From contig CM055905.1 of assembly GCA_029582155.1 (NCBI GenBank), forward strand, positions 6,140,062-6,204,061: 64,000 bases of DNA, read 5' to 3'. A program made the position numbers and the translations under genes. The notes below the pieces were generated by a model that made no database searches, was not told the DNA's origin, and saw only the letters and a list, made by a program, of their open reading frames with translations. Positions 12,101-25,200 of this stretch are shown here, piece by piece (the first letter of the stretch is position 1; the number at the start of each line of letters is the position of its first letter). The DNA comes from Panopea generosa. Its lineage: Eukaryota; Mollusca; Bivalvia; Adapedonta; Hiatellidae.

Positions 12101-13358
12101 TCCCTGCTCGACGGACCGCGAATCCTTGTTACTTCTATGATAAAATTGCCATTTTTGGCATTCATGGCCATGGTTCCCACTATTCTCTCATTGTTGAGTG
12201 CGTTCAAAAATTTAAAAAAAATCAATTCTGTCACCTAGTATGTAATATTCAAAAGTTGAATATGGAAGGACTGAGAGCAAGTCTAATTTGGTTCAACACA
12301 GAATGATGGAATGTATAATGATGCAGCCAAATATTTTGCTATTTGCCTATACCATACACCTCCTAAACATATTCAGTTAGTTGCTGCAGTAATACAGAGG
12401 AGGGTGGAGGAATGTTCAGCCCAGTTAGTTAATGGCCAAATTGGCATCTACAGATTGGTTGTAAGATTTATTATTGCCCTAAATCAGAAAAAGTGAGTTT
12501 AAAAAGTGCCTAAGTTGTATTTTTTCTGGAAGTCAGGTTTTTATAATAGTAATTATTTTATTAAATCGATGGTTTTGACTTTTAACAAATCAATAAGTGC
12601 TGTCATCAACCACTTGATTGTACAATAATTATCACACTCAGTCACCCTCCTGATATATAGACAAGCTACAAGAAAAGCAAATTTATCTCTTTTCAAGACA
12701 TGTAGAATAATAAAAACAATCAATATCATTATAACAATCATCACAGTCTTTGTAAGCATCGTTTCTTTTCAACACTTTCATCAAGAACTTGCTTGCTGTC
12801 ATCAAACAACTTTTCAATCAGTGATGATATTAAAACAGCTATCATTATAACAGTAGGCAACAGTTTCTCCGCACTCTATTATTTATATCACTCGCTGACT
12901 TTGGCCATAATAAATTAATTGCTAGATTATCACCTACCTGCCTGCCCCCTAGTTTTCATGTCGCCTCGACCCTTTTTATTTTCATGAAAAAAATAAACCT
13001 TCCCCCACTCCACACTCCCCCTTTTTAAGAAAAAATGGAATTTATAATGGTCTTATATTGAGTGTAACATCTTCAAAACGGTTAAATTGCCTAACAATTC
13101 ATGACATCATTTTTAATTGGTCAATGGTGGTCACATGTACTAAAATTTTGTCACCAAAAAACACACAAACAAACTTACTATCATATTGGTTTATAAATTG
13201 ATGTGACGGGCTCAGGTGATCACTCTTTTTGCAAGCTGTAAATTTATTGGCTAATCATTGGTTGTGTGGCGGATTGATGTAATTATTATTATGTAGCTAT
13301 AGGCCATGTTTCCTATTACTCGGGTACATAGTATTTTATTATACGCAGAGCCCGATTA
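9121..13358. other. No gene recognised; dispersed repeats
   Basis: No supported gene. 12905-13060 shares a low-complexity block (AATAAATTAATTGCTAGATTATCA then C-rich runs) with 31755-31925. The segment around 10970-11150 resembles 47200-47340 and the reverse of 63235-63350, so both are old dispersed repeats. Confidence 0.4.
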
Positions 13359-14287
13359 GGCCTAAAAAAAAAAGATGTTTGTTTCCGGTTACCCGACCGA
13401 CCCTATATTTTAACTGCCGACTCAAAAGTTTTTATGTCCAAAAAATCGGCATCGGATTTCGCGCTCTTTTTGGTAATTTTCACAACAAAGTAATTCTTAC
13501 GCACCGGCGCGCTGTGTCGTTTAGACGCTCGTAATCTCATTATAAAATAATCACTGCATACGCCTAGACGATATAGACTCACAGAAACAGTGCAAGGTAT
13601 AATTTTTGCGAAGACAGTATAGGTGTAACCCCACCATTGATTTTTGTTCTTTATTCTATAGTAAATAATAAAAGTTTGAAGGCTTGTCATTCATAGAGGG
13701 TCCCAAATGAAAGAAGTGAAACCTACATTTTACTGTTTGTCAACCTCTGCACTATCAAAATATGATGAGAAAAGTAGGGGTCATGTGTCATATAAGAGAT
13801 TTTTTTTCAGCTTAGTGTGTACACTGGTGACAAAGTGTAGGTAGACTTCCGAAATCATGAATTCATACCCCAATTTCCAAGCATCATTTTTTTTTTCTAA
13901 ATTCACAATTCAAACATGACAATGCTATCAAAATGTTCAAAATACATCAATAATGCCATTCAAATAAAAAAATGAGCATTAAAAATAGGAAAATGCATTT
14001 TTAAAGAAGAAGAATTGAGGATTATTTACAACCGCCATTATGCGACTACCCCACGGAAGCACTTCCTTTTTGCAATGGTGGCACTATGCCTATAGCTTAT
14101 ATCAAACATCTTCCTCGGTTTATTATAGCCACTTCAGATTTCAGATTCATATCTGAAATTGAGTACTATTTAAAAGATATATTACTTTCACACCACTACC
14201 CCCAAAATGACATATATAATCATGTAATAGAAACTAACAAACTCATTCATTTTGATGTTCCATTTAATAAAGGAGTGTGGTAACTGA

Positions 14288-14324
<37 letters not shown>

Positions 14325-14385
14325 ACCTACCGACCCATATTTTTTGGGCATGTAACAGGAAACAAACCTTCTTTTTTTTTAGGCC
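13359..14385. mobile_element. PIF/Harbinger-like non-autonomous element
   Basis: TIRs of about 50 bp start GGCCTAAAAAAAA with GTTTGTTTCC following, inverted at the right end (TTTTTAGGCC), and are flanked by TTA on both sides (13356-13358 and 14386-14388). A 3-bp TTA duplication with GGCC-initiated TIRs fits Harbinger. A CpG-rich patch at 13440-13540 and a 31-A run (14289-14319) lie inside. A 95-codon minus-strand ORF (13403-13690) has no recognisable domain. Confidence 0.65.
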
Positions 14386-14612
14386 TTAGCTCAATCAGTA
14401 GAGTATCTGAATATCAAGCAAGAGGTCTTGAGTTCAAATCCTTGCCCGGCCACAGTCTCCATCACGATAGATATGACATTGCGTCTCATTTCCATTCGTC
14501 TCTTGAGTTTTGCTACTGATGCAAGTGGGAAAGTTATCAGTTTCTAGCGAAGATGGATGGGTGTGCTTGAATGCTGATTAACCTACCAGGATCCCAAGAA
14601 AAAGGGGTTAGG
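14386..14612 (+). mobile_element. SINE S1, near full length
   Basis: tRNA-like head (TTAGCTCAATCAGTAGAG ... GAGTTCAAATCCTTGCCCG) followed by the S1 body and the tail AACCTACCAGGATCCCA. It abuts the right end of the Harbinger-like element. Confidence 0.75.
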
Positions 14613-14740
14613 TAGAGCATCGAACCCATGATCGGAGGGTTGTGGGTCCGATCTCCACCACGGCTATGTATGATGTCCTTGAGCAAGACACTCTGCATAT
14701 GCTACTGGTTCTAACCAGGAAGACCTAGAGCGTGATTTGC
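14613..14740 (+). mobile_element. tRNA-derived SINE, family S4
   Basis: TAGAGCATCGAACCCATGAT ... GTGGGTCCGATCTCCACCAC, then GTCCTTGAGCAAGACACT and GCTACTGGTTCTAACCAGG. Related reverse copies lie at 15915-16030 and 30505-30665, and a fragment near 56400. Confidence 0.6.
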
Positions 14741-16089
14741 CTATGTTGTAAGAACTTGTCTCACAATCAAAGTAAAATAAGTAAGTTTAAACTAATAGGG
14801 GTTAGATTAACTGATCATCTGTTAGAATTAGACGGCGTAAAAATGATACTAAATATTCAAGCAAACAAATCTTTTTTGAGGAAGTGTGGTACAGAATGTG
14901 TAGGCATCCTTGTGCCAGGCTGTGGCAAATTGTTTCATGATATTGTTTACACAACACAAGGGCGGGGTCTTCAGGTTCTTTGCTTGACTATATTATAAAA
15001 TTTCTGGATTCAATTAATCATTCAGAGTGAAATTGTGTAAGTATGTTTTCATTTTGTAACAGATATTATATATTTTATATGTATGAGCAGGATTATGAAA
15101 ACTCCATCATTTACTCAAAATAGCTGCTTGCAAAAAACTTCTTGAATTACTTATAGAGCACTAGAATTTCAGCATATTCTCAACACTCAACAATCTCATG
15201 AAATTCTTAGTAATACAGTTTGAGTTGTTTTAGGGTGGGTGTACACCTTAGGAATGTTAAACTGGTGGAAAATCTGGCTAGTACTTTCCCTGAAATATAA
15301 CCAGTGTTATACCCAAGCATCTTGATGAAAACCTATAATTTTTCTTCATTTTGTGCAAATAGCTGTCTCGTTTTTTTCAGCTATATGCATGTTTTGTGTT
15401 GTCTTTAATTTTCGGCTTTTCTGTTTCTAATAGAAACCTAATTGTTTATGAAACAATTAACAAACACAAGATTATATGAAGACACTTCAAAAAAAATTTG
15501 GACCCAAATAAATGCCCCTCCAAGCCCTTTCATTCAGGGGAATATGATATACATAGATCATCTTGTCTTAACGATTTTATTCCATAAATGCTAACATAAT
15601 GTGGCACAGCCAAATTTCTGTTGTAAATTGCTACTTTTTTTGAAGCATGTTTGTGTGACTTAATTGTTAATCACCTCAGATGCTCACATCAGCGTCTAGA
15701 CTGGATATTAAGTCCAAAATTGGAATTTGAAATTATCACTGCTTCAGGTCTTTTTACATTATTCTTATCGACTGTTTGGTTGGAATGTATTAACTTATTG
15801 TTACCTCCGTCAATGCAAGGTCAAAGAAAACGGCAGCACTTTTACAGAACTTCTATTAAAGGCACATTAGTTTAAACTTATTTATTTTATCTTAATTGGG
15901 AAACAAGTTATTAAATTGCATCAAATCACGCTCAAAGTCTTCCTGGGTAAAACCAGTACTTAGAATATGCGAAAAAGCAGTACTAAGAATATGAGGGAAA
16001 AGTGTCTTGCTCAAGGACATCATGTAGATTAAAAACTGAGGTGTATCCTTGAACAAGATTTTATTGTAAGATTATTGTAGGAAAAGGTC
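14741..16089. other. No gene; contains reversed SINE S4 fragment
   Basis: AT-rich non-coding. 15915-16030 is the reverse of the S4 3' part (ACCAGTACTTAGAATATGC ... AGTGTCTTGCTCAAGGAC). Confidence 0.5.
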
Positions 16090-16215
16090 AGCTCTAGGTA
16101 GCTAACAGGTTACGGTAGCGTGTCTGACTAAAGTCAGGGGCAGTGACTTTGAATCCACGCCCTGTTAGTCTCTGTGATGATTGATTGATATAGTACCAGG
16201 TAAGAAGAAACTGCC
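16090..16215 (+). mobile_element. SINE S1 fragment
   Basis: GGTAGCTAACAGGTTACGGT ... TTTGAATCCACGCCCTG followed by TCTCTGTGATGATTGATTGA, a diverged S1 head and start of body. Confidence 0.55.
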
Positions 16216-18940
16216 TTAATATTTCTTTAAAAATGTTGGAAAAGGGAGGACTAGTAGTTTTTATAAGGACATATCTTCTCACTGTCATTTGTCTCTCATC
16301 GTTAATTCAAGTAGAAAAGATATCAGTAACTTGCTTTATTAGGTTAGACAAATTATAGGGAAGTTGCTTCTTTTATGATAGTTAAGTTCCAAAAGATTCA
16401 GAAATACATTAATATACTTATATAGCAGTGGATATATTGAATTCTTCTAAGACCTATCGAACATGGGTCAGATGTTATGAACTTTTATTTACATTTGCCA
16501 CAGAAGACATTTATCTTCATTTTTAAAGTCCCAACATTTACTGCCAGGGTAGTAAATATGTGTAAGAGGATACTTATCAAATTACAACACTACACTAGGC
16601 TATCTGCTGATGGTGAATTAACACAAATATAAAAAATTTTGGCAGTTGCTGCATTATAACAAACACTTTTTGGAAATTATTTATTTGCCAATTAAATGTA
16701 TTAACAACAATCTAGTAGTATGCAACACAATGCATTGATTGATGTGAAATTTTGATAAAGGATTCTCCGATTTGAATAATGAACTGAATTATATAAAACC
16801 TGCCCCAGAGCCCTCTTGCGGCTTTTATATGGCAGTTGGGGCTTCAAGTTATTTTTTATCATAGTACTGTTTCATTGTGTTTGCAAGTATAGTTTATTAA
16901 ATTTAAATATCATTCATCTCTTTGTAATATATAAAGGATGAAAGCAGAATACAAAAAGAAAAACATAGAAGCCATATTTGGCAAAAGTTATATATACGAG
17001 TTACTTCTGATTATAAAATACAGACACTGGCAGAGTCCCCTTTAAGAAGTGTGGTGTTAATAAAGCTGAAGATATGACAGATTCAATATGAATCAGCCGT
17101 GTCTCGTTTGTCTCTGTCCATTTTCTGTCTTGAAATTAGTTTGATCTTTCTTGTTAGAAGTCTCATAATAACACGCTTGGCGAAAATGGAATTGTTGGTT
17201 TTTGTGAGGATTTCGAACATTTATAGTGCAGCTGCGCAACAAGTAAAGCACCATTTTTGTAACAAACAAAACGTTTTAGGAAATTAAAGATTGGGGAGAA
17301 GATAAAAGTCGACCACTAGAAATTAAAAATAGCTTTATACAGTAGAAATGATCTTGTAGGAGAATCTGTTAATGTCATCATTGTGAACTTGATTTGCTGG
17401 AACAGAAGTCGTGCTTTTCAGTGGTTGGAGTGACTACATCAGTGTTTAAAGCTTGGATGACTTTAAAAGTGGAATTTGAGGAAATGTCCTACTGCAGTGG
17501 ACAGCAGCGTCTGAACTATTGTTTGTGCTGTGAAAGTCTTAATATGCAGTTGGTACTTTAAATTTCATGGAGGACAAAGGTTCATTTGTCCCTCAGGGCC
17601 GGGGGGGGGGGGGGATTATAATTAATACTGACAAATTTTCAAAAATTAAAAAAATGATATGGTATTTAAATTTGTTTGTAGAACATATAGGTACTAATTC
17701 AATTTTGATATTAAAAAATTGTTTCAGAAAATGTAATTAATGAAAAAAGATATTTAAGAAATTGTAGTTAAAATTTAGACTACAAAATATTTTGGAAAAT
17801 GTAATTTAAAAAGAATTGATTAGAAACATATTGATAAAAAAAGATATTTTAAAAGATGTATTAAAATTAAGAATACATAATATTGTTTGTTTTTTTTAGA
17901 AAATGTATATTCAGCCGATAAAGTTTTACTAAAATATCTATGAAACTGACTGATGTCGAACTGCAATGTCATTGTGTGTCTTTTTAATCCATTGTTAATA
18001 ATCAAAAAAACATTTTTTTAAACTCTACACAGTGGTATGGTTGTTGTTAGATGAATTCATTTATTTCTGGTACTAAATTGATTTTCTTACCTGGATACAA
18101 GTCGACATGAGTGGAGAAGTGTTTCAGATTCCTGCAAACATTTTGCTATATTTGGTTACTGCAATACAAAAGTAATAGATATGACATTTGCGCGTCTCTA
18201 GAAACAAGTTCTCCAGTGTTATTGATGATGCTTCGTATAGATCTCCGTGATTATTGTTACATAATAATTCTGTTTTGCTTTAAGAAATTCTTAGATTACA
18301 GGCAGTGTGCTTTCTCTTGAATGGAATTTGTTATTTCTTCTACTGCATGAGTTTGACTTAGGCTGTCCATGGAAGTGTCAATGAATACAGCATGAATCCG
18401 AGTTCTGGTTTTGAAAGGAAATCTTGACGACATTTGAAAACATAAACATATTCATTTGGAACAAAAACAAGAAACACCTGAGAATTAGTGACAAGTTGAT
18501 GGTTATGTAATGTTGCAGGATATTCATCTATTTGTTAATATTTGATTGTTCGAAGTTCGTTCAGGTTGATTATTTCAGCGGTGTTATTTAAAAAAAATTT
18601 GACAATCTAGGATTTGAAGGCGTTGGTGAAGAAAAAAATTACTCATAACAGGATATTTTGTGATTTTGAATAAATCTTACTTAAGTGGAATTTCATTAAC
18701 AGAATTTCATTTACACCTCATATATATTTTACGCTCATGTTGTCAGCAGAAATTTGGTGGGTTAGATGGGGGTGTCCTCTGTGAACAAACCGTCTTAACT
18801 TCTAAGGTGCTGTTTCAAGAATAATCATCTCTCGCTACAGAGGTCTTAGGGGTCGAGCACAGCTTGTTGTGAAATTGAAGTAAATTTATAAATTCTGTCA
18901 CATACATGGGCTATGACTTTATGACATAATTGAGTGCCTC
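16216..18940. other. No gene proven
   Basis: Mostly AT-rich. 17400-17590 is less AT-rich and could be transcribed UTR, but no ORF supports it. A run of 14 G lies at 17601-17614. Confidence 0.35.
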
Positions 18941-19073
18941 ATGAACAAATGTCCGTTTCTTGAGCAGCACCCTGACTTGTTTCTGGCAGCGATTGCCATC
19001 TTGATTTGTGCTTACACTGTTTACTATGGGCTATACTGCCTGACACTGTATCTGCTATCTGTACAGTCCAACG
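18941..19073 (+). CDS. Candidate first coding exon with a membrane segment
   Basis: An ATG at 18941 opens 44 codons ending at a strong donor (AACG|GTAAGTAC at 19073/19074); an in-frame stop lies 24 bases upstream of the ATG. The peptide starts MNKCPFLEQHPDLF and then has about 27 mostly hydrophobic residues (LAAIAILICAYTVYYGL, then YCLTLYLL), which looks like a transmembrane segment or signal anchor. I do not recognise the protein and found no downstream exon of matching phase. If this exon were spliced to the alpha-spectrin start exon at 32325 it would form an overlapping upstream ORF in another frame, which is unlikely. It may be a small unknown gene or a chance ORF. Confidence 0.3.
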
Positions 19074-19093
19074 GTAAGTACAGTTCTATGTTA

Positions 19094-19250
19094 TGAATGA
19101 ATGAATAAATTGATGGAGTGAGTCGATGAATTAATGAATGAATTGGATGGATGAATAATTTTTATTAATGAATTGATTAACAATTGAATTTAATTAATGA
19201 ATGGATGATTGAATTACTGAATAAATAAATGAATTAATGAATGAATGAAC
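19094..19250. repeat. Degenerate TGAA/TGGA microsatellite
   Basis: TGAATGAATGAATAAAT-type repeats over about 155 bp, interrupted. Confidence 0.8.
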
Positions 19251-19279
19251 ACAGAGAGTAACCCTATTAATCGGAAGCA

Positions 19280-19740
19280 AATTGAAGCGAGACACCTACA
19301 ATGAAGTGGGTAGATTATTGGTTGCTCAAACAAGAGGTGTCAGGTTCAATCCCAGGATCAACCAACATTATGCCCTCTCAAAAACAACACCCAGTCGGAG
19401 CTTTTTTACCTTATTAAACAGAGGCCAACATTCAGGTGGCTTCCCTATTAAAAAATCTTCTTTTTTTTCCCAATTGAGGTTTTAAAAAAATCCAAAATGT
19501 GGGAGTGGGTGGTGGGGGGAATCTTTATTTTCCAGTTTACTAAAGCCTTAAAAAAAAGTCCAAATTTCCCCTCAAACTTTCTGGTTTTTTTCCCAATCTC
19601 GAAGGCACTGACCTCTTCCAGATTTCCAGAAAACAGTCTTGGGTGATTCATATGCAAAGCTCTGAGCTTACTTTCAAATCGACCTTCAGTTAATGAGCAT
19701 AAACTGACATCTTAGTAATCAGAAGACTAATCTACCTTGG
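19280..19740 (+). mobile_element. SINE family S3, diverged and split
   Basis: 19300-19420 resembles an S3 head (GTAGATTATTGGTTGCTCA, GGTTCAATCCCAGGATC, AACACCCAGTCGG) and 19625-19740 an S3 tail (TCATATGCAAAGCTCTGAGC). An unrelated purine/pyrimidine-biased segment sits between them. Confidence 0.45.
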
Positions 19741-20538
19741 GAGCACATGAAGGAATTATACTGATTATAAATCAAGAAGCATATAATTGTGCTGGTTATA
19801 ATATGCGTAATGGTTTATCCTGTAATAATGAAGGAGGACAGCACATATTCATATCTGCACAAAGTTATGGACAAAAGAGATCTGTTTTATATGTTTTGCA
19901 TTGTTAAATTTATGAATTTTTACTTGCCCCATCTGACTAGTAGCTTCAAATTTCACTTGCCTGTGTGGTACCCGATCTTCACTTGTCTTGGACAGTTGCG
20001 TGAGTATTAATGTTGGGCACTGGGGATGTTGCCGTGGCAATGCATCTATATGTCGACTTATTGTTACACATCCAGTCCTAGTAAGACACTTCATCTGCAT
20101 AGTAATGGTTCTACTCAGAAATACTTTGGGCATGGTTCAATGTCTTGGTTGTAAGAGCTTAACTGTTGATTTGAAGTAAATATTGAAAGTTTTCAATAAA
20201 CAGTGTACTGTTTTTGTCCATCATTGTTCAACACCGTGGCTGGTAATCGGAATAAACTGAACACATGTAGGTTATAATTAATTGGATTTCCCCGATATGT
20301 CAATTATATAGTAAAATGTTCAATTTCAGACGCCTGTTTAAAATAAATTCCCAAATATTGAGACCACATTTTTTCAATAAAAATCCACATATAATCTATG
20401 GAAAATCAGTATAAAAAAATAATGGGTGGGTGATATCTAAGAAAGATTACTGTTGACAATTGACAATGTTAAGGTCAGTTGAGTCAGATAGTAGTTCATG
20501 CATGAACAGACAATTTTTTATTGAGCTTTTAAAAACTA
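19741..20538. other. No gene recognised
   Basis: AT-rich sequence with short chance ORFs only. Confidence 0.4.
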
Positions 20539-20690
20539 CAGACAAACTTGTGTAAGAGGTCACCTCTATTAAGCAGCCACTTGTCTTAAGCAGCCACTTT
20601 TTCTATTTCCCATTTATATAATTTCAGAATAAATTAACCTGTATTAAGCAACAAACTGTCTTAAAGGTCACTTTTGCTTATTTCCTTTCT
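20539..20690 (-). mobile_element. Truncated MITE, same family as 58367-58519
   Basis: CAGACAAACTTGTG followed by GAGGTCACCTCTATTAAGCA matches the right end of the 153-bp MITE at 58367-58519 in reverse; the far end is degraded. Confidence 0.5.
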
Positions 20691-21199
20691 CTTTCTTTTA
20701 AAAATGGAAGCATAATATTAATGAGCCTTTGTCTGAAGTCTAGGAATGCTGCCATTTACAAACAATGTGGACCTTGATTAGCCTGGGAGTACAATAGAAC
20801 TTCGTTGGCTCGAACACGGAATGCTGTAACACCATATATACCTCAAAGCACTAATTTGGTTCCTGGTGATTTCCTGTATATACATGTATAGTGTGTTGCT
20901 GAACAATACTTGGCTTGAAACAACCCTTAATTCAAACTATTTTGTCCAGTCCCGTCAGGTTCTAGCCATCAAAGTTCTACTGTATTTCATAACTTGTTGC
21001 ATGCATGTTTTGGCTCTCAATTTAAATTATCTATTAACTCCCCTGTTTGAAATGATATTAAATGGAATGGTTCATGGTTGGAAGTGTCTTATAAAAGCTG
21101 CCAGTTCCCATGCAAAAAATACACAAACAATTTGAGAAAAGTTCCTGAAGAATGTTCTTCACTAGTTCAGGCACAAATCAATGATTGATTGATTGAATA

Positions 21200-21475
21200 T
21201 TTAGCTTTATTTTTATGCCATCAAAGGCTAACAGATGATCAGTTAACCTAACCACTCTTTTCTTGGATCCTGGAATGTTGACCAGTACTTGAGCACACCT
21301 ATATCTGCAAGTAACTGATAACTTGAATCACTTCCACTTGAATCAGCGGTGAGAGCTGAATGACAATGAGATGCACTGTAAATCAATCATCACATAGACT
21401 GAGGCCAGGATGGGGATTCAATCTTACAACCTTTGTATTGATAGACACTTTACAGACTGAGCCAAGCTGGCCCAG
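21200..21475 (-). mobile_element. SINE S1, reverse orientation
   Basis: In reverse complement this reads from a tRNA-like head (GGCCAGCTTGGCTCAGTC) through the S1 body and tail, including GTTAACTGATCATCTGTTAG. Confidence 0.75.
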
Positions 21476-22261
21476 CAAGAACAGATAAAAAACTGTTCTT
21501 GAACTGTCAAATGGCCCAAAATAGTTTAATAATTGGTTAGAACATGATCTCAGTTTGCTACAGCCTTAAAATAAATACCCAATTAACCTTCAATCGCGCT
21601 GGTTTTTTTCCAATCTCAAAGGCCAATTTCCAGAAAAAAGGCTTTGGATAGCGTATGACTTTTGAGTAGGATTGTAATTTATTACGTGTCTTTGTATATC
21701 AAACCTCCTAGAAGCTATGGTATTGACAGGACCTTTCTAAAGGAAATAGTTTACCTCATAAAATGTCATTGTAAACTGTTTACTAAATTTACTAAAAATC
21801 GATTTCCTGCCCTGACAAGTTGCAGACTTCCTTGGATTTGGCTTCTCTCTATATACTATAAATAATTTCATTATTCGGTGATAAAACTGGCTCCTGATCA
21901 AGTTTGGCAGTAAAGTTGAGAATATCAATATACCATTCCTGGCATGCTTGTCTGATAGAGGAGTGCAGATGAAACACTTCAGTCAATTGATTTTCTGTTG
22001 TTGCTTTCAGAGTAAAAAACAGCATGCCTGTAAAACATTTCCAATTCAGCCTAATGCCTAAAAAATAGAAAATAGTTTGCTGCTGTTGTACCTGCTCATG
22101 CAGAAAAACCTTTCCACCCCCCTAAAAAAATGGTTGCCGTTTTCCCAATAAAAATGGCTGTTAATTTTTGGAGAGAAAAAAATCTTAAAAATACCACATT
22201 TGTCCAAAAAAAGCATTATTCTGAAATCCTGTTGGGGAAACAGCAAAGATAAAAAAAATAG
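21476..22261. other. No gene recognised
   Basis: Non-coding AT-rich sequence up to the satellite edge. Confidence 0.4.
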
Positions 22262-25200
22262 ATGACCTAAATGTAGTTGCTTCAACTTTGTGAATAATGG
22301 GGAAATGATGGCCTAGATGTAGTTGCTGCAAGTTTGTGAGTAATGGAGAAATGGTGGCCTTAGTGTAGTTGCTGCAAGTTTGTGAGTAATGGAAAAATGA
22401 TGACCTAAATGTATTGCTGCAAGTTTGTGAGTTTTGGAGAAATGATGGCCTAAATGTAGTTGCTGCAAGTTTGTGAGTAATGGAGAAATGATGACCTAAA
22501 TTTAGTTGCTGCAAATTTGTGAGTAATGGAGAAATGATGGCCTAGATGTAGTTGCTGCAAGTTTGTGAGTAATGGAGAAATGATGGCCTTATTGTAGTTG
22601 CTGCAAGTTTGTGAGTAATGGAGAAATGATGGCCTAAATGTAGTTGCTGCAAGTTTGTGAGTAATGGAGAAATGATGACCTAAATTTAGTTGCTGCAAAT
22701 TTGTGAGTAATGGAGAAATGATGGCCTAGATGTAGTTGCTGCAAGTTTGTGAGTAATGGAGAAATGATGACCTAAATTTAGTTGCTGCAAATTTGTGAGT
22801 AATGGAGAAATGATGGCCTAGATGTAGTTGCTGCAAGTTTGTGAGTAATGGAGAAATGATGGCCTTATTGTAGTTGCTGCAAGTTTGTGAGTAATGGAGA
22901 AATGATGACCTAAATTTAGTTGCTGCAAGTTTGTGAATAATGGAGAAATGATGGCCTAGATGTAGTTGCTGCAAGTTTGTGAGTAATGGAGAAATGATGA
23001 CCTAAATTTAGTTGCTGCAAATTTGTGAGTAATGGAGAAATGATGGCCTAGATGTAGTTGCTGCAAGTTTGTGAGTAATGGAGAAATGATGACCTTATTG
23101 TAGTTTCTGCAAGTTTGTGAGTAATGGAGAAATGATGACCTAAATTTAGTTGCTGCAAATTTGTGAGTAATGGAGAAATGATGGCCTAGATGTAGTTGCT
23201 GCAAGTTTGTGAGTAATGGAAAAATGGTGGCCTAAATGTAGTTGCTGCAAGTTTGTGAGTAATGGAGAAATGATGACCTAAATTTAGTTGCTGCAAATTT
23301 GTGAGTAATGGAGAAATGATGGCCTAGATGTAGTTGCTGCAAGTTTGTGAGTAATGGAGAAATGATGACCTAAATTTAGTTGCTGCAAATTTGTGAGTAA
23401 TGGAGAAATGATGGCCTAGATGTAGTTGCTGCAAGTTTGTGAGTAATGGAGAAATGATGGCCTTATTGTAGTTGCTGCAAGTTTGTGAGTAATGGAGAAA
23501 TGATGACCTAAATTTAGTTGCTGCAAATTTGTGAGTAATGGAGAAATGATGGCCTAGATGTAGTTGCTGCAAGTTTGTGAGTAATGGAGAAATGATAACC
23601 AAAATGTAGTTGCTGCAAATTTGTGAGTAATGGAGAAATGATGACCTAAATGTAGTTGCTGCAAGTTTGTGAAAATTGGAGAAATGATGGCCTAAATATA
23701 GTTGCTGCAAGTTTGTGAGTATTAAATGAAGAAATTATGGCCTAAATGTAGTTGCTGCAAGTTTGTGAGTAATGGAGAAATGGTGGCCTAGATGTAGTTG
23801 CTGCAAGTTTGTGAGTAATGGAGAAATGATGGCCTAAATGTAGTTGCTGCAAGTAAGTGAATATTGGAGAAATTATGGCCTTATTGTAGTTACTGCAAGT
23901 TTGTGAGTAATGGAGAAATGATGGCATAAATGTAGTTGCTGCAAATTTGTGAATAATGGAGAAATGATGGCCTAAATGTAGTTGCTGCAAGTTTGTGAAT
24001 AATGGAGAAATTATGGCCTTATTGTAGTTACTGCAAATTTGTGAGTAATGGAGAAATGATGGCCTAAATGTAGTTGCTGCAAGTTTGTGAGTAATGGAGA
24101 AATAATGGCCTAGATGTAGTTGCTGCAAGTTTGTGAGTAATGGAGAAACGATGGCCTAAATGTAGTTGCTGCAAGTTTGTGAGTAATGGAGAAACGACAG
24201 CCTAGATATAGTTGCTGCAAGTTTGTGAGTAATGGAGAAATGATGGCCAAAATGTAGTTGCTGCAAGTTTGTGAGTAATGGAGAAATGATGGACCAGATG
24301 TAGTTCCTGCAAGCTTGTGAATAATGGAGAAATGATGGCCTAAATGTAGTTGCTGCAAGTTTGTGAAGAATGGAGAAATGATGGCCTAGATAAAGTTGCT
24401 GCAAGATTGTGAGTAATGGAGAAACGATGGCCTTATTGTAGTTGTAGGTTTGTGAATAATGGAGAAATGATGGCCTAGATGTAGTTACTGCAAATTTGTG
24501 AGTAATGGAGAAATGATGGCCTAGATGTAGTTGCTGCAAGTTAGTGAATATTGGAGAAATGATGGCCTTATTGAAGTTACTGCAAATTTGTGAGTAATGG
24601 AGAAATGATGGCCTAAATGTAGTTGCTGCAAGTTTGTGAATAATGGAGAAATGATGGCCTTATTGTAGTTACTGCAAGTTTGTGAGTAATGGAGAAATGA
24701 TGGCCTTATTGTAGTTGCTGCAAGTTTGTGAGTAATGGAGAAATGATGGCCTAGATGTAGTTGCTGCAAGTTTGTGAGTAATGGAGAAATGATGGCCTAA
24801 ATGTAGTTGCTGCAAGTTTGTGAGTAATGTAGATATGATGGCCTAGATGTAGTTGCTGCAAGTTTGTGAGTAATGGTGAAATGATGGCCTAAATGTAGTT
24901 GCTGCAAGTTTGTGACTAATAGAGAAATGATGGCTTAAATGTAGTTGCAGGTTTGTGAATAATGGAGAAATGATGGCTTAAATGTAGTTGCAAGTTTGTG
25001 AATAATGGAGAACTGATTGCCTAGATGTAGTTGCTGCAAGTTTGTGAGTAATGGAGAAATGATGGCCGAAATGTAGTTGCTGCAAGTTTGTGAATATTGG
25101 AGAAATGATGGCCTTATTGTAGTTGCTGCAAGTTTGTGTGTAATGGAGAAATGGTGGCCTTATTGTAGTTGCAGGTTTGTGAATAATGGAGAAATGATGG

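Noticed and set aside
13403-13690. 95-codon minus-strand ORF
   Set aside because: Lies inside the Harbinger-like element, with no recognisable domain and no codon regularity.
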